A stretch of DNA of 64,000 bases, from assembly GCF_001006325.2 (NCBI RefSeq), contig NZ_LBIA02000001.1, forward strand, positions 4,093,501 through 4,157,500. The letters are read 5' to 3'. Within the stretch, counting starts at the first letter, position 1. Each line of letters opens with the position of its first letter. The position numbers and the translations under genes were made by a program. The notes beneath the pieces were generated by a model. That model ran no database searches. It was not told the DNA's origin and saw nothing but the letters and a program-made list of their open reading frames with translations. Below are positions 19,521 to 28,355 of the stretch, piece by piece. Source of the stretch: Afipia massiliensis. Lineage in GTDB: Bacteria > Pseudomonadota > Alphaproteobacteria > Rhizobiales > Xanthobacteraceae.

Positions 19521-19946
19521 TCATGTCCTCTTGCTTTGGCTTACTTTCGCTCGCACGCCCGCAGGCGCTTTCTTCGCCGGTACCTTCTTCCTAGACTGAT
19601 TAAACTCAATCGCGGCCCGAACAAGATTTTTCAGAGCACGCTGATCGACCTTGTCGCCTTCGAAAACATCGATCGCGCGCCACACCTTGCCCTCTAAACC
19701 CGCGTTGAACAGCTTGTCAGGGTCCGGGAGGCTCGCGCCGTGGGCAAAGGTCAGCTTCACCTTCTCCTTGTGGGCGTTGCCGACCGCGATGATGCCGTCG
19801 CGCTCCCACACCGGGCTTCCCATCCACTTCCATTCCTCGATAATCTCCATGTCGGCATCGAGGATGGCCTTGCGGATGCTGGCGAGCGTTTTGCCGCGCC
19901 AGTCCGTAAGTTTCGCGATCAGTGCGTCGATCTTTTCCGATGGCAT
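19521..19946 (-). CDS. DUF1801-family protein
   Basis: 141 residues from the ATG at 19946 (MPSEKIDALIAK); the open frame continues upstream through the neighbouring gene but those codons are not coding. Features of the DUF1801/YdhG-like fold are visible: EEWKWMGSPVWERDG, KVKLTFAHGASLPDP, WRAIDV and FEGDKVDQRALKNLVRAA. The tail is basic (KKVPAKKAPAG...SQSKRT). It is last in an operon headed by an ArsR regulator, where such proteins often occur beside SRPBCC proteins. Biochemical function unknown. Confidence 0.85.
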   Translation of the reverse strand: MPSEKIDALIAKLTDWRGKTLASIRKAILDADMEIIEEWKWMGSPVWERDGIIAVGNAHKEKVKLTFAHGASLPDPDKLFNAGLEGKVWRAIDVFEGDKVDQRALKNLVRAAIEFNQSRKKVPAKKAPAGVRAKVSQSKRT

Positions 19947-19965
19947 CACTGGATCATGCCCGTCA

Positions 19966-20178
19966 CTATTCGCCGACCCGCCGCGCACCGACAACATACG
20001 GCAGCATGAACATGTACAGGCCGCTAAACAGCAGCAGGAACAGCGGCGGCAGTGGAGAATAGACCACCCATGCGGGAGGTTCTCCCATTGCCATGGCAAC
20101 GAAGTTGGCGATCACGGTCAAGGTAAAGATCATCGACAGCCAGCGGTGAATCTGCCGAACCCACATATTCCAGTTCAA
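19966..20178 (-). CDS. Small two-helix membrane protein
   Basis: About 70 residues from a TTG at 20178, chosen because AGGAGG stands 6 nt before it; an ATG four codons later (20166) is the alternative. Two hydrophobic segments (MIFTLTVIANFVAMAM and PPLFLLLFSGLYMFMLPYVV) are joined by GEPPAWVVYSPL. The motif WVRQIHRWLSM is common in small bacterial membrane proteins of unknown function. It lies between the SRPBCC and DUF1801 genes on the same strand. Confidence 0.7.
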   Translation of the reverse strand: MNWNMWVRQIHRWLSMIFTLTVIANFVAMAMGEPPAWVVYSPLPPLFLLLFSGLYMFMLPYVVGARRVGE

Positions 20179-20224
20179 TGTAACCTCCTCTCTGAAGACG
20201 AGCCAAAGCGCAGCGCGGCAAACG

Positions 20225-20650
20225 TCAGTCCGCCCGCGCCAGCATTTCATCCAGCTTCGTGAAGAACTGCTGCCAGCCGTGCTTGGCGCCGCCGAAGGCC
20301 TGCTTCTGGTCCGGCCGGAAGCCCGACTGCTCCATGCGCAGGTGCGTCCCCGTGCGCGTCGGGGTGAGCGTAAAGGTCACCACGCTGGTCAGATTGAACG
20401 CCGCATCGTCGTGCGCAAAATTCCAGGTGTAGGACAGCGTCCTGTTCGGCTCGACGGCGAGCACCTCGCAATCAAGCACGCCACCCCAGTCGCCCTTCAG
20501 ATTGAAGCTGTGGCCCACGACGGGCTTGAAATCGTTCTTCATGAGCCACTCCTCGATCAGGTGTGGTTGCGTGAGCGCGCGCCAGAGCTTCTCCGGCGGA
20601 AAAGACATTTCACGTTCGACAACGACAGAGAGCGTTTCAGTGCTGCTCAT
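20225..20650 (-). CDS. SRPBCC/AHSA1-type ligand-binding protein
   Basis: 141 residues with the START-like fold: SVVVEREMSFPPEKLWRALT, EEWLM, GGVLDCEVLAVEPNRTLSYTW, VVTFTLTP and GWQQFFTKLDEML. Proteins of this family paired with a small ArsR regulator are widespread. The ligand is usually unknown and may be hydrophobic. Its ATG overlaps the stop of the ArsR gene (ATGA), so the two are translationally coupled. Confidence 0.9.
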   Translation of the reverse strand: MSSTETLSVVVEREMSFPPEKLWRALTQPHLIEEWLMKNDFKPVVGHSFNLKGDWGGVLDCEVLAVEPNRTLSYTWNFAHDDAAFNLTSVVTFTLTPTRTGTHLRMEQSGFRPDQKQAFGGAKHGWQQFFTKLDEMLARAD

Positions 20651-20970
20651 TGGTCCATCCTCTTGAGTAGGTTTTCGAGATCGTCGAACCGGTTCTCCCA
20701 GAATCCGGCCATCTGGCTCGTCCAGTCGATCAGCGGGGCCAGCGCACCGAGTTGCGCGCTGTAATGGGTCTGGCGTCCTTCATGGCGGTCGAGCACCAGC
20801 CCGGCCTGCTTCAGAACGCCGAGATGCTTGGAAACGGCCGGTTGCGAGATCCCGGCTTGAGCTGTTAGCGCCCCGACAGTCTGCTCTCCGCCGCGGCACA
20901 AGCGCTCGAAGATCGCCCGCCGGGTCGGATCGGCGAGCGTTCTGAACAGCATATCGTGAGCGTTTGGCAT
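20647..20970 (-). CDS. ArsR-family transcriptional regulator
   Basis: 107 residues with a winged-helix DNA-binding domain: MLFRTLADPTRRAIFERLC, then the recognition helix region GISQPAVSKHLGVLKQAGLV and the wing DRHEGRQTHYSA. No metal-binding cysteine motif is present, so it belongs with the SdpR-like, non-metal group. It heads the operon with the SRPBCC, small membrane and DUF1801 genes and likely represses it; repeats of GCTAT lie just upstream. Confidence 0.93.
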   Translation of the reverse strand: MPNAHDMLFRTLADPTRRAIFERLCRGGEQTVGALTAQAGISQPAVSKHLGVLKQAGLVLDRHEGRQTHYSAQLGALAPLIDWTSQMAGFWENRFDDLENLLKRMDQ

Positions 20971-20989
20971 TCTTGATCAATAACTCTGT

Positions 20990-21021
20990 GGCTATGGATT
21001 AACGTATAGCCAGCGAGCTAT
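20990..21021. promoter_or_regulatory. Candidate ArsR operator
   Basis: GGCTAT (20990-20995), ATAGCC (21006-21011) and GCTAT (21017-21021) form two overlapping dyads, one of them ATAGC-N6-GCTAT. They lie 20-50 nt upstream of the ArsR start, where autoregulation is expected. Confidence 0.5.
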
Positions 21022-21177
21022 GAGTCAGTCAAGCCCGGAACGCGAGCGGCGCAACCATCCCAGGACCACATCGCCTCAAACCATGGAACTCAGTGTCTTC
21101 TTTGGCCACCCGCGAACAGAACATCGCCGTGTTTGTGCGGCATGAGCGTCGATTAATTCGATGAATCAAGGACGATA

Positions 21178-23853
21178 ATGAATATCCGGACTATTGCCGT
21201 TTTTCTCGCTCTCGCATTGACGCCGTGCGCCACTCTTCAGGCTGCGACCCCTGCGCCGACGCCCGCTCCCCCGGCTGCGAAAGGAGCTGAAAGCCCCGCC
21301 ACGGCAGCGCCCGCCCCTGCAACGCCGCCGGCGAAGGAAGCGCTTCCCGAAGTTCCGGCGCCAACCTATCCGAGCGCCGTCGCCAGTCTCAACGGCTGGA
21401 AGCAAACGCTCGACAGTGTCGAATGGCTATTGCAGTTGGGCATCACGGACGAAGCCAGACTGACCCAAATTCGCGACCAGATTACCGAGGCGCAAAAGGG
21501 GGCGCGTGACCTTATCGCCTCCATGACGCAGGGGCTCAACGAGGCGACTGAACGAGCTGCCGGATTGGCGCCGGCTGAAAAGGATACAACGCCACAGTCC
21601 GACGAGGTCAAACTGGAGCGTGCCAAGCTGCTGGCCGAGATTGCCGCGCGGCAGAGCATCGTTCAACAGGCCAACCTGATCAACGTGCGCGCGCAGCAGT
21701 CGCTCGATCTTATCTCGGAGCGCCGCCGCGCCCGGTTCACGGACACGGTTTTCAAGCGCTCCCCCAGTCTGATCAATCCCTCGTTCTGGGTGCGTGTTGC
21801 CGAGGAGATTCCGCCCGCAACAACCCGGCTGATTGAGCTTGCATCCCGATGGATCGGCGTCTTGACGGAGCAGCCGCTTCGCGCCGCGTCGGGCTTCGCA
21901 ATTGCCGTCGTTGTCTTGCTCGGCTTTTTCCTGTCGCCGTGGCGGCGCTGGCAAGCGCGCTGGACGACCCGCGATGCGGTGATCACCGAGCCTTCTGCGC
22001 TCCGTAAGACAAGTTCTGCGGCGGTCATCGTTCTCGCCAACACCCTGATCCCCGGCACCTGTTTGCTCGTGCTCTATCAATCGCTGATTGCGCTCGGCGT
22101 TTTGCCCGACGAAGTCAGTGCGATCGCACGGCCACTATTTGGCGTCGTCACCTTTGCGTTCTTTTTCTATAGCCTCGCGACCGCCACGCTGGCGCCAGAT
22201 CGACCAGCCTGGCGCTTGATCGATCTTGACGACGAGATCGCCGGCAAGCTGGTTTCGGTCGCGGCCCTGCTTGGCATCGCGGCCTGCTTTGGCGTCCTGC
22301 TTCAGGGCCTCAATCGTGCGATTGGCGCTCCGGCCGAACTATCGGCAGCCAGCGAAGGCGTGGTCGCGTTGACCAAGGCTTTCCTGTTCATGGCCGCATT
22401 GCGCATCGCGGCCCACACTGGAAACGAAGACGACAAGGAAGAAGAGTTCGTAGCAAAGGCCGCCAAGCGCTCGGCATGGCATCTCTTGATTCCGCTCGGC
22501 TGGCTGCTCGCGGCAACCGCGGTGCTTGGGCCGCTGGCCGGCTTTGTCTCGTTCGGCGGGTTCGTCGCGGGGGAGTTGACACTTGTTGTCGTCGTGCTGA
22601 TGGCTGCTGTTCTGCTCAGCCGTTTTGCCGACGCATTGATCGCCGCGACGTTTTCCTATTATGGAACCGTGGGCCGCTTCCTGCGGCAGACGGCGGGACT
22701 CAGCAGCCCCGCGGTACGCCAGATTGCCGCCCTGCTGAATGGCTTCAATCAGTTGGCCTTGATTGCATTCGCCGTGTTCATGGTCCTCGCCACATGGGGG
22801 ATCAATTTCGACGATGTGTTCGGATCGTTGTCGTCGGCGTTCTTCGGATTTTCGATCGGCAAGTTCACGATCTCGCCGTCGGCAATTCTCGGCGCGATCC
22901 TCGTGCTGATCATCGGCGTCGCGGCAACCCGCGCGATCCAGTCTTGGCTCGAATCCCGCTTCCTGCCTGAGACCAATCTCGACTTCGGTGTCCGCAGTTC
23001 CATTCGCACCGGCGTCGGCTACATCGGCATCATTCTGGCCGTCATCATTGCGCTATCGTATGTCGGCCTCAATCTGCAGAACATCGCCATTGTCGCCGGC
23101 GCACTATCGGTCGGTATCGGTTTCGGCCTGCAGTCGATTATCAATAACTTCGTGTCGGGCCTGATCCTGCTGGTCGAACGGCCGATCAAGGTTGGCGATC
23201 GCATCGAGGTCGGCGCCCGCATGGGCGTCGTCAAACGCATCAACGTTCGCGCGACCGAGATCGCCACCTACGACAACGTCTCGGTCATCGTTCCCAACGC
23301 CGACCTGATCAGCGGTCAGGTCGTCAACTGGATGCACGGCAGCTATATGGCGCGCCTGTCGGTGAAGGTCGGGACATCCTACAACGCCGATCCGGACCAC
23401 GTCATCGCGGTCCTGCTCGACATCGCCAGCAGTCATCCACGGACACTGAAATCGCCCGCGCCATTTGCGAACCTCGGCAACTTCGGCGCGGACGCGCTGG
23501 AATTTGCGGTGTTCTTTCATGTCGCCAATATCGGCGCCGACGGCGGTGTCGCTGACGAGATACGGCTCGAAATCCTCAGGCGGTTTCGCAAGGAAGGCAT
23601 CGAAATGCCCCTCGCCCAGCGCGATCTTCATCTTCGCGATCTCGACAGGATCGAAGCTCTGGTGCGTACGGTTGGCAGAGGCAACCGCTCCGGCTCCCGG
23701 CGTGAACGAAATGAAGACGCCGACTTCGATCGGGCGGGGACCGACAACGGCAAGACCGATCGTGCCAGAAGTGATCGTGACAAGAGCGACCGTGCCAAGG
23801 CTGACAGCGTCAAGACGGATGGCACAAGAACCGCCAAGGAAAGCTGGCAGTAG
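21178..23853 (+). CDS. Large MscS-family mechanosensitive channel (DUF3772 type)
   Basis: 891 residues. A signal peptide (about 1-23, ending LQAA), a Pro/Ala-rich linker, a periplasmic helical DUF3772-type region, then about ten hydrophobic segments (from about 235) and the MscS core. The pore/beta domain is seen in GIGFGLQSIINNFVSGLILL (ends near 665) and the IKVGDRIEVG beta domain. The last 50 residues are a low-complexity D/K/R/S/T tail with repeated SDR, KTD and KAD units. Members open under membrane tension to release solutes after osmotic downshock. Monocistronic. Confidence 0.93.
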   Translation: MNIRTIAVFLALALTPCATLQAATPAPTPAPPAAKGAESPATAAPAPATPPAKEALPEVPAPTYPSAVASLNGWKQTLDSVEWLLQLGITDEARLTQIRDQITEAQKGARDLIASMTQGLNEATERAAGLAPAEKDTTPQSDEVKLERAKLLAEIAARQSIVQQANLINVRAQQSLDLISERRRARFTDTVFKRSPSLINPSFWVRVAEEIPPATTRLIELASRWIGVLTEQPLRAASGFAIAVVVLLGFFLSPWRRWQARWTTRDAVITEPSALRKTSSAAVIVLANTLIPGTCLLVLYQSLIALGVLPDEVSAIARPLFGVVTFAFFFYSLATATLAPDRPAWRLIDLDDEIAGKLVSVAALLGIAACFGVLLQGLNRAIGAPAELSAASEGVVALTKAFLFMAALRIAAHTGNEDDKEEEFVAKAAKRSAWHLLIPLGWLLAATAVLGPLAGFVSFGGFVAGELTLVVVVLMAAVLLSRFADALIAATFSYYGTVGRFLRQTAGLSSPAVRQIAALLNGFNQLALIAFAVFMVLATWGINFDDVFGSLSSAFFGFSIGKFTISPSAILGAILVLIIGVAATRAIQSWLESRFLPETNLDFGVRSSIRTGVGYIGIILAVIIALSYVGLNLQNIAIVAGALSVGIGFGLQSIINNFVSGLILLVERPIKVGDRIEVGARMGVVKRINVRATEIATYDNVSVIVPNADLISGQVVNWMHGSYMARLSVKVGTSYNADPDHVIAVLLDIASSHPRTLKSPAPFANLGNFGADALEFAVFFHVANIGADGGVADEIRLEILRRFRKEGIEMPLAQRDLHLRDLDRIEALVRTVGRGNRSGSRRERNEDADFDRAGTDNGKTDRARSDRDKSDRAKADSVKTDGTRTAKESWQ

Positions 23854-23967
23854 GCGTAGAACGGATTGCGCGAAGCAAGGCTGTAACCGTCAACACACTA
23901 TGACGGAAACCAAAGGCTGGATTGTTTCGCGCTTCGCACCTCGCAATGACGGTGTATCAACACCATC

Positions 23968-24047
23968 GATGTCGTCCCCGCGAAAGCGGGGACCCATAAC
24001 CACCAAACGATGTGATGATAGCGAGAAGATCGCTTCGGCATTTTCCC
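23968..24047. repeat. Composite REP element, copy B (left half)
   Basis: GATGTCGTCCCCGCGAAAGC...ACCCATAACCACC as in copies A and C. It loses similarity after about 80 nt, where a different palindromic unit (24053-24156) begins. Confidence 0.75.
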
Positions 24048-24052
24048 ACTCG

Positions 24053-24156
24053 TCATTCCGGGATGCGCCTCTTGGCGCAGGCCCGGAATCCATGACTGGC
24101 TTGCAATCGCGGGTATGGATTCCGGGCTCGCGCGAAGGCGCGCGCCCCGGAATGAC
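24053..24156. repeat. Third palindromic repeat unit
   Basis: GTCATTCCGGGATGCGCC at the left and CGCGCCCCGGAATGAC at the right are inverted, with internal CGGAATCCATGACTGG and ATGGATTCCGGG. This fits a REP-like unit of about 104 nt. Confidence 0.8.
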
Positions 24157-24746
24157 GGCGGGTGGTTCATTCCGGCTACGTCTCCAGAAACATTTCGTGA
24201 TGGGGATACCAATCCGCGCACTCTGGACCGCGCTTAAGTTCGCGATGTCCTGTTCGTGAGGGGCGCTTCTCGAGGGCGCTTTTGAAGCGGAACAGGATGC
24301 GGCGCCTGCGCGCACGGTTCGCACCCGTTGCGTCCGGGAGGCTGGGGTCACCGTCCGGGCCAACTACGTGGCTCTGCCGTTCGCGGCTGGACGTCGGTGA
24401 GGACGAAGGCGGCGAAAGCCGGCCGGATCAGGACGTGAAAGCGTCCGTCCTCACCCGGAAGTACGGTCCCCTCGCCCAAAATCGCCGCCAAATAGCAGTC
24501 AAGCTTGCGCAGACTGCGCAAACTTGTCTGCGGAGCGCCGCAAGGCGATGCGCTTCCGGAGGTTCATCGCCTCGCAAGCGGTGCCGGAAGCGAAACGATA
24601 CCAAGGTGCGCCTCGCGGCGCTCCATGCCCCTCGTTGCTTTGATGGGGCAAGACCAAAGCTCACCTCGCGCGATGCGCGAGAACAATCACGCGTGGCTGT
24701 TTGAATCTATGGATCAGAAATGGCGCGAGGTGCTCGCGACACCCAC
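24157..24746. other. Unexplained structured segment
   Basis: About 590 nt between repeat units. Open frames exist on both strands (for example 24282-24704 plus, 140 codons, rich in Arg and Ser), but none has a good ribosome site or a recognisable domain. It contains inverted repeats such as CTCGCGC-GAT-GCGCGAG (24665-24681) and TGCCCC-N13-GGGGCA (24629-24653). It may be a repeated noncoding element or a decayed gene. Confidence 0.35.
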
Positions 24747-24874
24747 GATGTCGTCCCCGCGCAGGCGGGGACCCATAACCACCGAACGAGGTGATGATGG
24801 TACGAAGCTGCTCCGGCATCACCCTCAAATCGAGAGCTTAGGGAGTATGGGTCCCCGCCTTCGCGGAGACGACG
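24747..24874. repeat. Composite REP element, copy C
   Basis: Same plan as copy A: GATGTCGTCCCCGC at the left, spacer starting CCATAACCACCGAACGA and ending GGGAGTATGG, then GTCCCCGCCTTCGCGGAGAC. The right palindrome carries one substitution. Confidence 0.85.
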
Positions 24875-24931
24875 TGGAGAAATTGCGATACTGCAACACT
24901 CACAGTCGTCACCACCGGTCTTCTCCCGGTG

Positions 24932-25729
24932 CTACGCCGCCATCGTCTCGCGTGGCTGATAGATCGCCACATGCTGACAATGCGCGATCGGCTTTGAGCC
25001 GTTCGCGACGATCAGACCGTCCAGCTCCACGAACTTGTGGCCCTTGCGATCATAGTTGCCGGTGACCTTCGCGCGCACGGTCAGTTCATCCTCGACCGAC
25101 GCTGCCGCCAGATAGCGGATGGTGCTGCCGACATGAATCCACGGACCAAGAATGGCGTTCTCCATCAGCGCCCAGTTCATCGTCCGCAGCAGCATGCCGG
25201 TGTGAACGATCTTCTCATCGGCATAGAGCGGATCGGTTTCGCGGGCATCGCGCAGATATTCGGACGAGCCCTGCGCGCCCAGCGTGAACGGCGGAATGGC
25301 GAGCCACTTGCCGGTCTGATAGGTCTTTTCATCGGCGGGCGCATGCTTGCCGACGGGCTGCATAACCTGGAAGTCTTCGAGCGATATCCTGGGCGTATCG
25401 GACGGCATCGAAGCGGTGCCGCTCGCACAAAGCTCGCCACGGCTCTCGACCTTGATGGCAAGGCCGCCGTCGATTTCCTCCGCCGTCACCACGGCGGTCT
25501 CGCCGTCATACACCGGCTTGAAGAACCGGCCGTCCATCAACCCGCGCTCCAGAAACGCCCGGCCCCATTTCGCCACCGGCATGTGGGTCATGTAGGCGAA
25601 GACATCGACACCGGGGACCAGCCCGCCCTGAAACCCGAACCGGCGCGCGACCGAATCGTCGTGCATCTTGTTTTCGGAGTTCTTGGCGAGATTGTAGGCG
25701 TGGATGCTGTAGGGCTTGAGCGCGGTCAT
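24932..25729 (-). CDS. Hot-dog fold dehydratase-like protein (FAS1/MaoC type)
   Basis: 265 residues with two hot-dog halves. The N-terminal half has HDDSVARRFGFQGGLVPGVD and YMTHMPVAKWG (a MaoC-like hydratase position), and the C-terminal half has GSTIRYLAAASVEDELTVRA and VELDGLIVANGS. Such proteins hydrate enoyl-CoA or related thioesters or bind acyl chains; the substrate cannot be told. No clear operon partner: the next gene upstream is divergent. Confidence 0.75.
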   Translation of the reverse strand: MTALKPYSIHAYNLAKNSENKMHDDSVARRFGFQGGLVPGVDVFAYMTHMPVAKWGRAFLERGLMDGRFFKPVYDGETAVVTAEEIDGGLAIKVESRGELCASGTASMPSDTPRISLEDFQVMQPVGKHAPADEKTYQTGKWLAIPPFTLGAQGSSEYLRDARETDPLYADEKIVHTGMLLRTMNWALMENAILGPWIHVGSTIRYLAAASVEDELTVRAKVTGNYDRKGHKFVELDGLIVANGSKPIAHCQHVAIYQPRETMAA

Positions 25730-25898
25730 CGTTTCCTCGGATTATTGCGTTATTGGGCCGAATGGTACGCAACCGGGAAGCCAAGGCAAGCCACGCCCGC
25801 GCATGCCTCGCAAGCCGGACCGCGTTCCACTCGCCATTTGGGCGGGTGTAGGTTACCAGCAGCCGCCTGCCGAACTTTTGCAAACCCATGGGTAAACC

Positions 25899-26369
25899 TT
25901 GACCCCCACGACCCGTATCTATGTCGATGCCGATGCCTGCCCGGTGAAGGACGAGATCTACCGCGTCGCCGCCCGCCACGACCTGCCGGTCAGCGTCGTC
26001 GCCGGGAACTTCATCCGCGTGCCGAACGACCCGCTAATCGAACGGATCGCCGCAGGGTCCGGCATGGATGCCGCCGACGACTGGATTGCGGAACGCGCTC
26101 AAAAAGGCGATATCGTCGTCACGTCCGACATCCCGCTCGCGGCACGCTGCGTGAAGGCCGGTGCGGACGTGATCGCGCCAAACGGCAAGCCGTTCTCAGA
26201 AGAATCCATCGGCATGACCTTGGCGGTGCGCAACCTGATGACCGATCTGCGCTCCAGCGGCGAAGTCACCGGCGGGCCGCGGTCGTTTTCGCCGCGCGAC
26301 CGCTCCGCGTTCCTGTCGGCGCTCGACCAGACCATTCGCCGCATCCAGCGCGCAAGAGACCAGAAGTAA
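25899..26369 (+). CDS. UPF0178 / YaiI family protein
   Basis: 156 residues starting at a TTG (25899). The family hallmark [17 protein letters not shown] begins at residue 8, followed by [28 protein letters not shown] and the C-terminal [19 protein letters not shown]. The fold is PIN-like, so nuclease activity is possible, but no activity is established for the family. It ends 14 nt before an ABC-F ATPase gene with which it may be co-transcribed. Confidence 0.9.
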   Translation: MTPTTRIYVDADACPVKDEIYRVAARHDLPVSVVAGNFIRVPNDPLIERIAAGSGMDAADDWIAERAQKGDIVVTSDIPLAARCVKAGADVIAPNGKPFSEESIGMTLAVRNLMTDLRSSGEVTGGPRSFSPRDRSAFLSALDQTIRRIQRARDQK

Positions 26370-26383
26370 GGTATTCCGACGAG

Positions 26384-28198
26384 ATGGCGCCTCCCCTCAT
26401 CCAGTTGAAAGACATCGCGCTGACCTTCGGCGGCACACCGCTGCTGGCCGGCGTCGAGCTTGCGGTGTCGGCGGGCGAACGCGTCTGCCTGATCGGCCGC
26501 AACGGTTCTGGAAAATCGACGCTCTTGAAGATCGTCGCGGGCCTTGTGGAAGCTGATCGCGGCACCCGCTTCGTGCAGCCCGGCGCAACCATCCGCTATC
26601 TGCCGCAGGAGCCGGATTTCGACGGCTTTAGCACGACGCTGGCCTATGTCGAGGCCGGGATGAATCCGGGCGACGATCACTATCAGGCGCAATATCTGCT
26701 CGATCAATTGGGCCTGACCGGCACCGAGGACCCCGCCAATCTGTCCGGCGGCGAAGCGCGGCGCGCGGCGCTCGCACGCGTTCTTGCGCCCTCGCCCGAC
26801 ATCCTGCTGCTGGACGAGCCGACCAACCATCTCGATCTCACCACCATCGAATGGCTGGAAGGCGAACTCGCAAACCGTCGTTGCGCACTGGTCATCATCA
26901 GCCACGACCGGCGCTTCCTCTCCAATCTCTCCCGCGCCACCGTCTGGCTCGACCGCGGCGAAACCCGCCGCATCGAGAAGGGCTTCAGCGCCTTCGAGGA
27001 ATGGCGCGACGAAGTGCTGACCGAAGAAGAGCGCGACCAGCACAAGCTGGATCGCAAGATCGTCGCTGAAGAACACTGGCTGCGGTACGGCGTTTCGGGC
27101 CGGCGCAAGCGCAACGTCAAGCGCCTCGGCAACCTGTTCGCGCTGCGTGACCAGCGCCGCGATTATCGTGGCGCCGCGGGCAAGGCAAACCTTGCGGCTG
27201 CTGAAGCTGAAAGCTCCGGCAAGCTGGTGGCCGAGGCGAAGCACATCGGCAAGTCCTACGGTGATCGGCCCATCGTCGATGATTTCTCCATTCGCGTCGC
27301 GCGTGGCGACCGCATCGGCATCGTCGGTCCGAACGGCGCGGGCAAGACCACGCTCATCAGCATGCTGACCGGGGCCGATTCACCGGACGCCGGCACGATT
27401 CGCCTCGGCGCCAATATCGAAATGGCGACGCTCGACCAGCATCGCGAAAGCCTCGATCCGAAAACGACGCTGGCTGATGCGCTGACCGGCGGGCGCGGCG
27501 ACAGCATCATGGTCAACGGCAAGCCGAAGCATGTCATCGGCTACATGAAAGACTTTTTGTTTCAGCAGGAACAGGCCCGCACACCGCTGGAAGTTCTCTC
27601 CGGCGGGGAGCGCGGACGGCTGATGCTGGCCCGCGCACTGGCCAAGCCATCCAACGTACTGGTGCTGGACGAGCCGACCAACGACCTCGACCTTGAAACG
27701 CTCGACGTTCTGGAAGAAATGCTGGGCGACTACGACGGCACGGTTATTCTCGTCAGCCACGACCGCGACTTCCTCGATCGCGTCGTAACGTCGGTGATCG
27801 CCCCGGAGGGCAACGGCAAGTGGACCGAGTACGCCGGCGGCTACTCCGACATGCTGGCGCAGCGCGGAGCGGATCTGAAGCAGCGCGCGCTCGAGTCGGC
27901 GGCCGCTGACAAGCCGAAGGAAACCAAGGGATCAGCACCTGCGTCCTCGGCAAAGCGCCGCCTCAATTTCAATGAGAAGCACGCGCTGGAAACCTTGCCG
28001 AAAACGATGGCGAAGCTTCAGGCCGAGATCGCGAAACAGCAGAAGCTGCTCGACGATCCCGAGCTTTATGCAAAGGACCGCAAAAAATTCGATGCCGCCT
28101 CCGCTGCGATTGCCAAGGCGCACACCGAACTGGACGCCGCTGAGGAAAAGTGGATCGAGCTGGAAATGCTGCGCGAGGAAATCGAGAGCGGGGTTTGA
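26384..28198 (+). CDS. uup: ABC-F family ATPase (Uup-like)
   Basis: 604 residues from the ATG at 26384; the open frame extends far upstream but that part is antisense to other genes. Two ABC cassettes: Walker A GRNGSGKST with signature LSGGEARRAAL and Walker B LLLDEPTNHLDL, then GPNGAGKTT with LSGGERGRLML and VLDEPTNDLDL. A C-terminal charged helix (about 530-604, NFNEKHALETLPKTMAKLQ...) matches the Uup coiled-coil that binds DNA or ribosomes. No transmembrane part, so it is a translation or replication factor rather than a transporter. Confidence 0.93.
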   Translation: MAPPLIQLKDIALTFGGTPLLAGVELAVSAGERVCLIGRNGSGKSTLLKIVAGLVEADRGTRFVQPGATIRYLPQEPDFDGFSTTLAYVEAGMNPGDDHYQAQYLLDQLGLTGTEDPANLSGGEARRAALARVLAPSPDILLLDEPTNHLDLTTIEWLEGELANRRCALVIISHDRRFLSNLSRATVWLDRGETRRIEKGFSAFEEWRDEVLTEEERDQHKLDRKIVAEEHWLRYGVSGRRKRNVKRLGNLFALRDQRRDYRGAAGKANLAAAEAESSGKLVAEAKHIGKSYGDRPIVDDFSIRVARGDRIGIVGPNGAGKTTLISMLTGADSPDAGTIRLGANIEMATLDQHRESLDPKTTLADALTGGRGDSIMVNGKPKHVIGYMKDFLFQQEQARTPLEVLSGGERGRLMLARALAKPSNVLVLDEPTNDLDLETLDVLEEMLGDYDGTVILVSHDRDFLDRVVTSVIAPEGNGKWTEYAGGYSDMLAQRGADLKQRALESAAADKPKETKGSAPASSAKRRLNFNEKHALETLPKTMAKLQAEIAKQQKLLDDPELYAKDRKKFDAASAAIAKAHTELDAAEEKWIELEMLREEIESGV

Positions 28199-28250
28199 TC
28201 GCTGCCAAGATTTGTCTTCTTGGAGCTCGATCGGCACTACACAAAAGATC

Positions 28251-28337
28251 GTCATCACCGGGCTTGACCCGGTGATCCACGTCTTCCTTACGCATTAAGA
28301 GAAGGCGTGGATGGCCGGGACAAGCCCGGCCATGACG
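28251..28337. repeat. Second REP family, copy 2
   Basis: GTCATCACCGGGCTTGACCC...GGCCGGGACAAGCCCGGCCATGAC, nearly the same as 19404-19490. It lies between convergent genes. Confidence 0.85.
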
Positions 28338-28355
28338 AAACTTAGAACACCGATG

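Larger units (their letters stand above)
23854..24931. other. Repeat-rich 1.1-kb intergenic region
   Basis: No supported gene. It holds composite REP copy B (23968-24047), another palindromic unit (24053-24156), an unexplained segment (24157-24746) and composite copy C (24747-24874), each listed separately. Confidence 0.7.

Noticed and set aside
24505-25065. Plus-strand open frame of 186 codons
   Set aside because: It runs through REP copy C and into the antisense of the hot-dog gene.
25037-26383. N-terminal extension of the ABC-F frame
   Set aside because: This part overlaps the hot-dog gene in antisense and the UPF0178 gene in another frame. The ABC-F protein begins at 26384, where its first Walker A lies at the usual distance.
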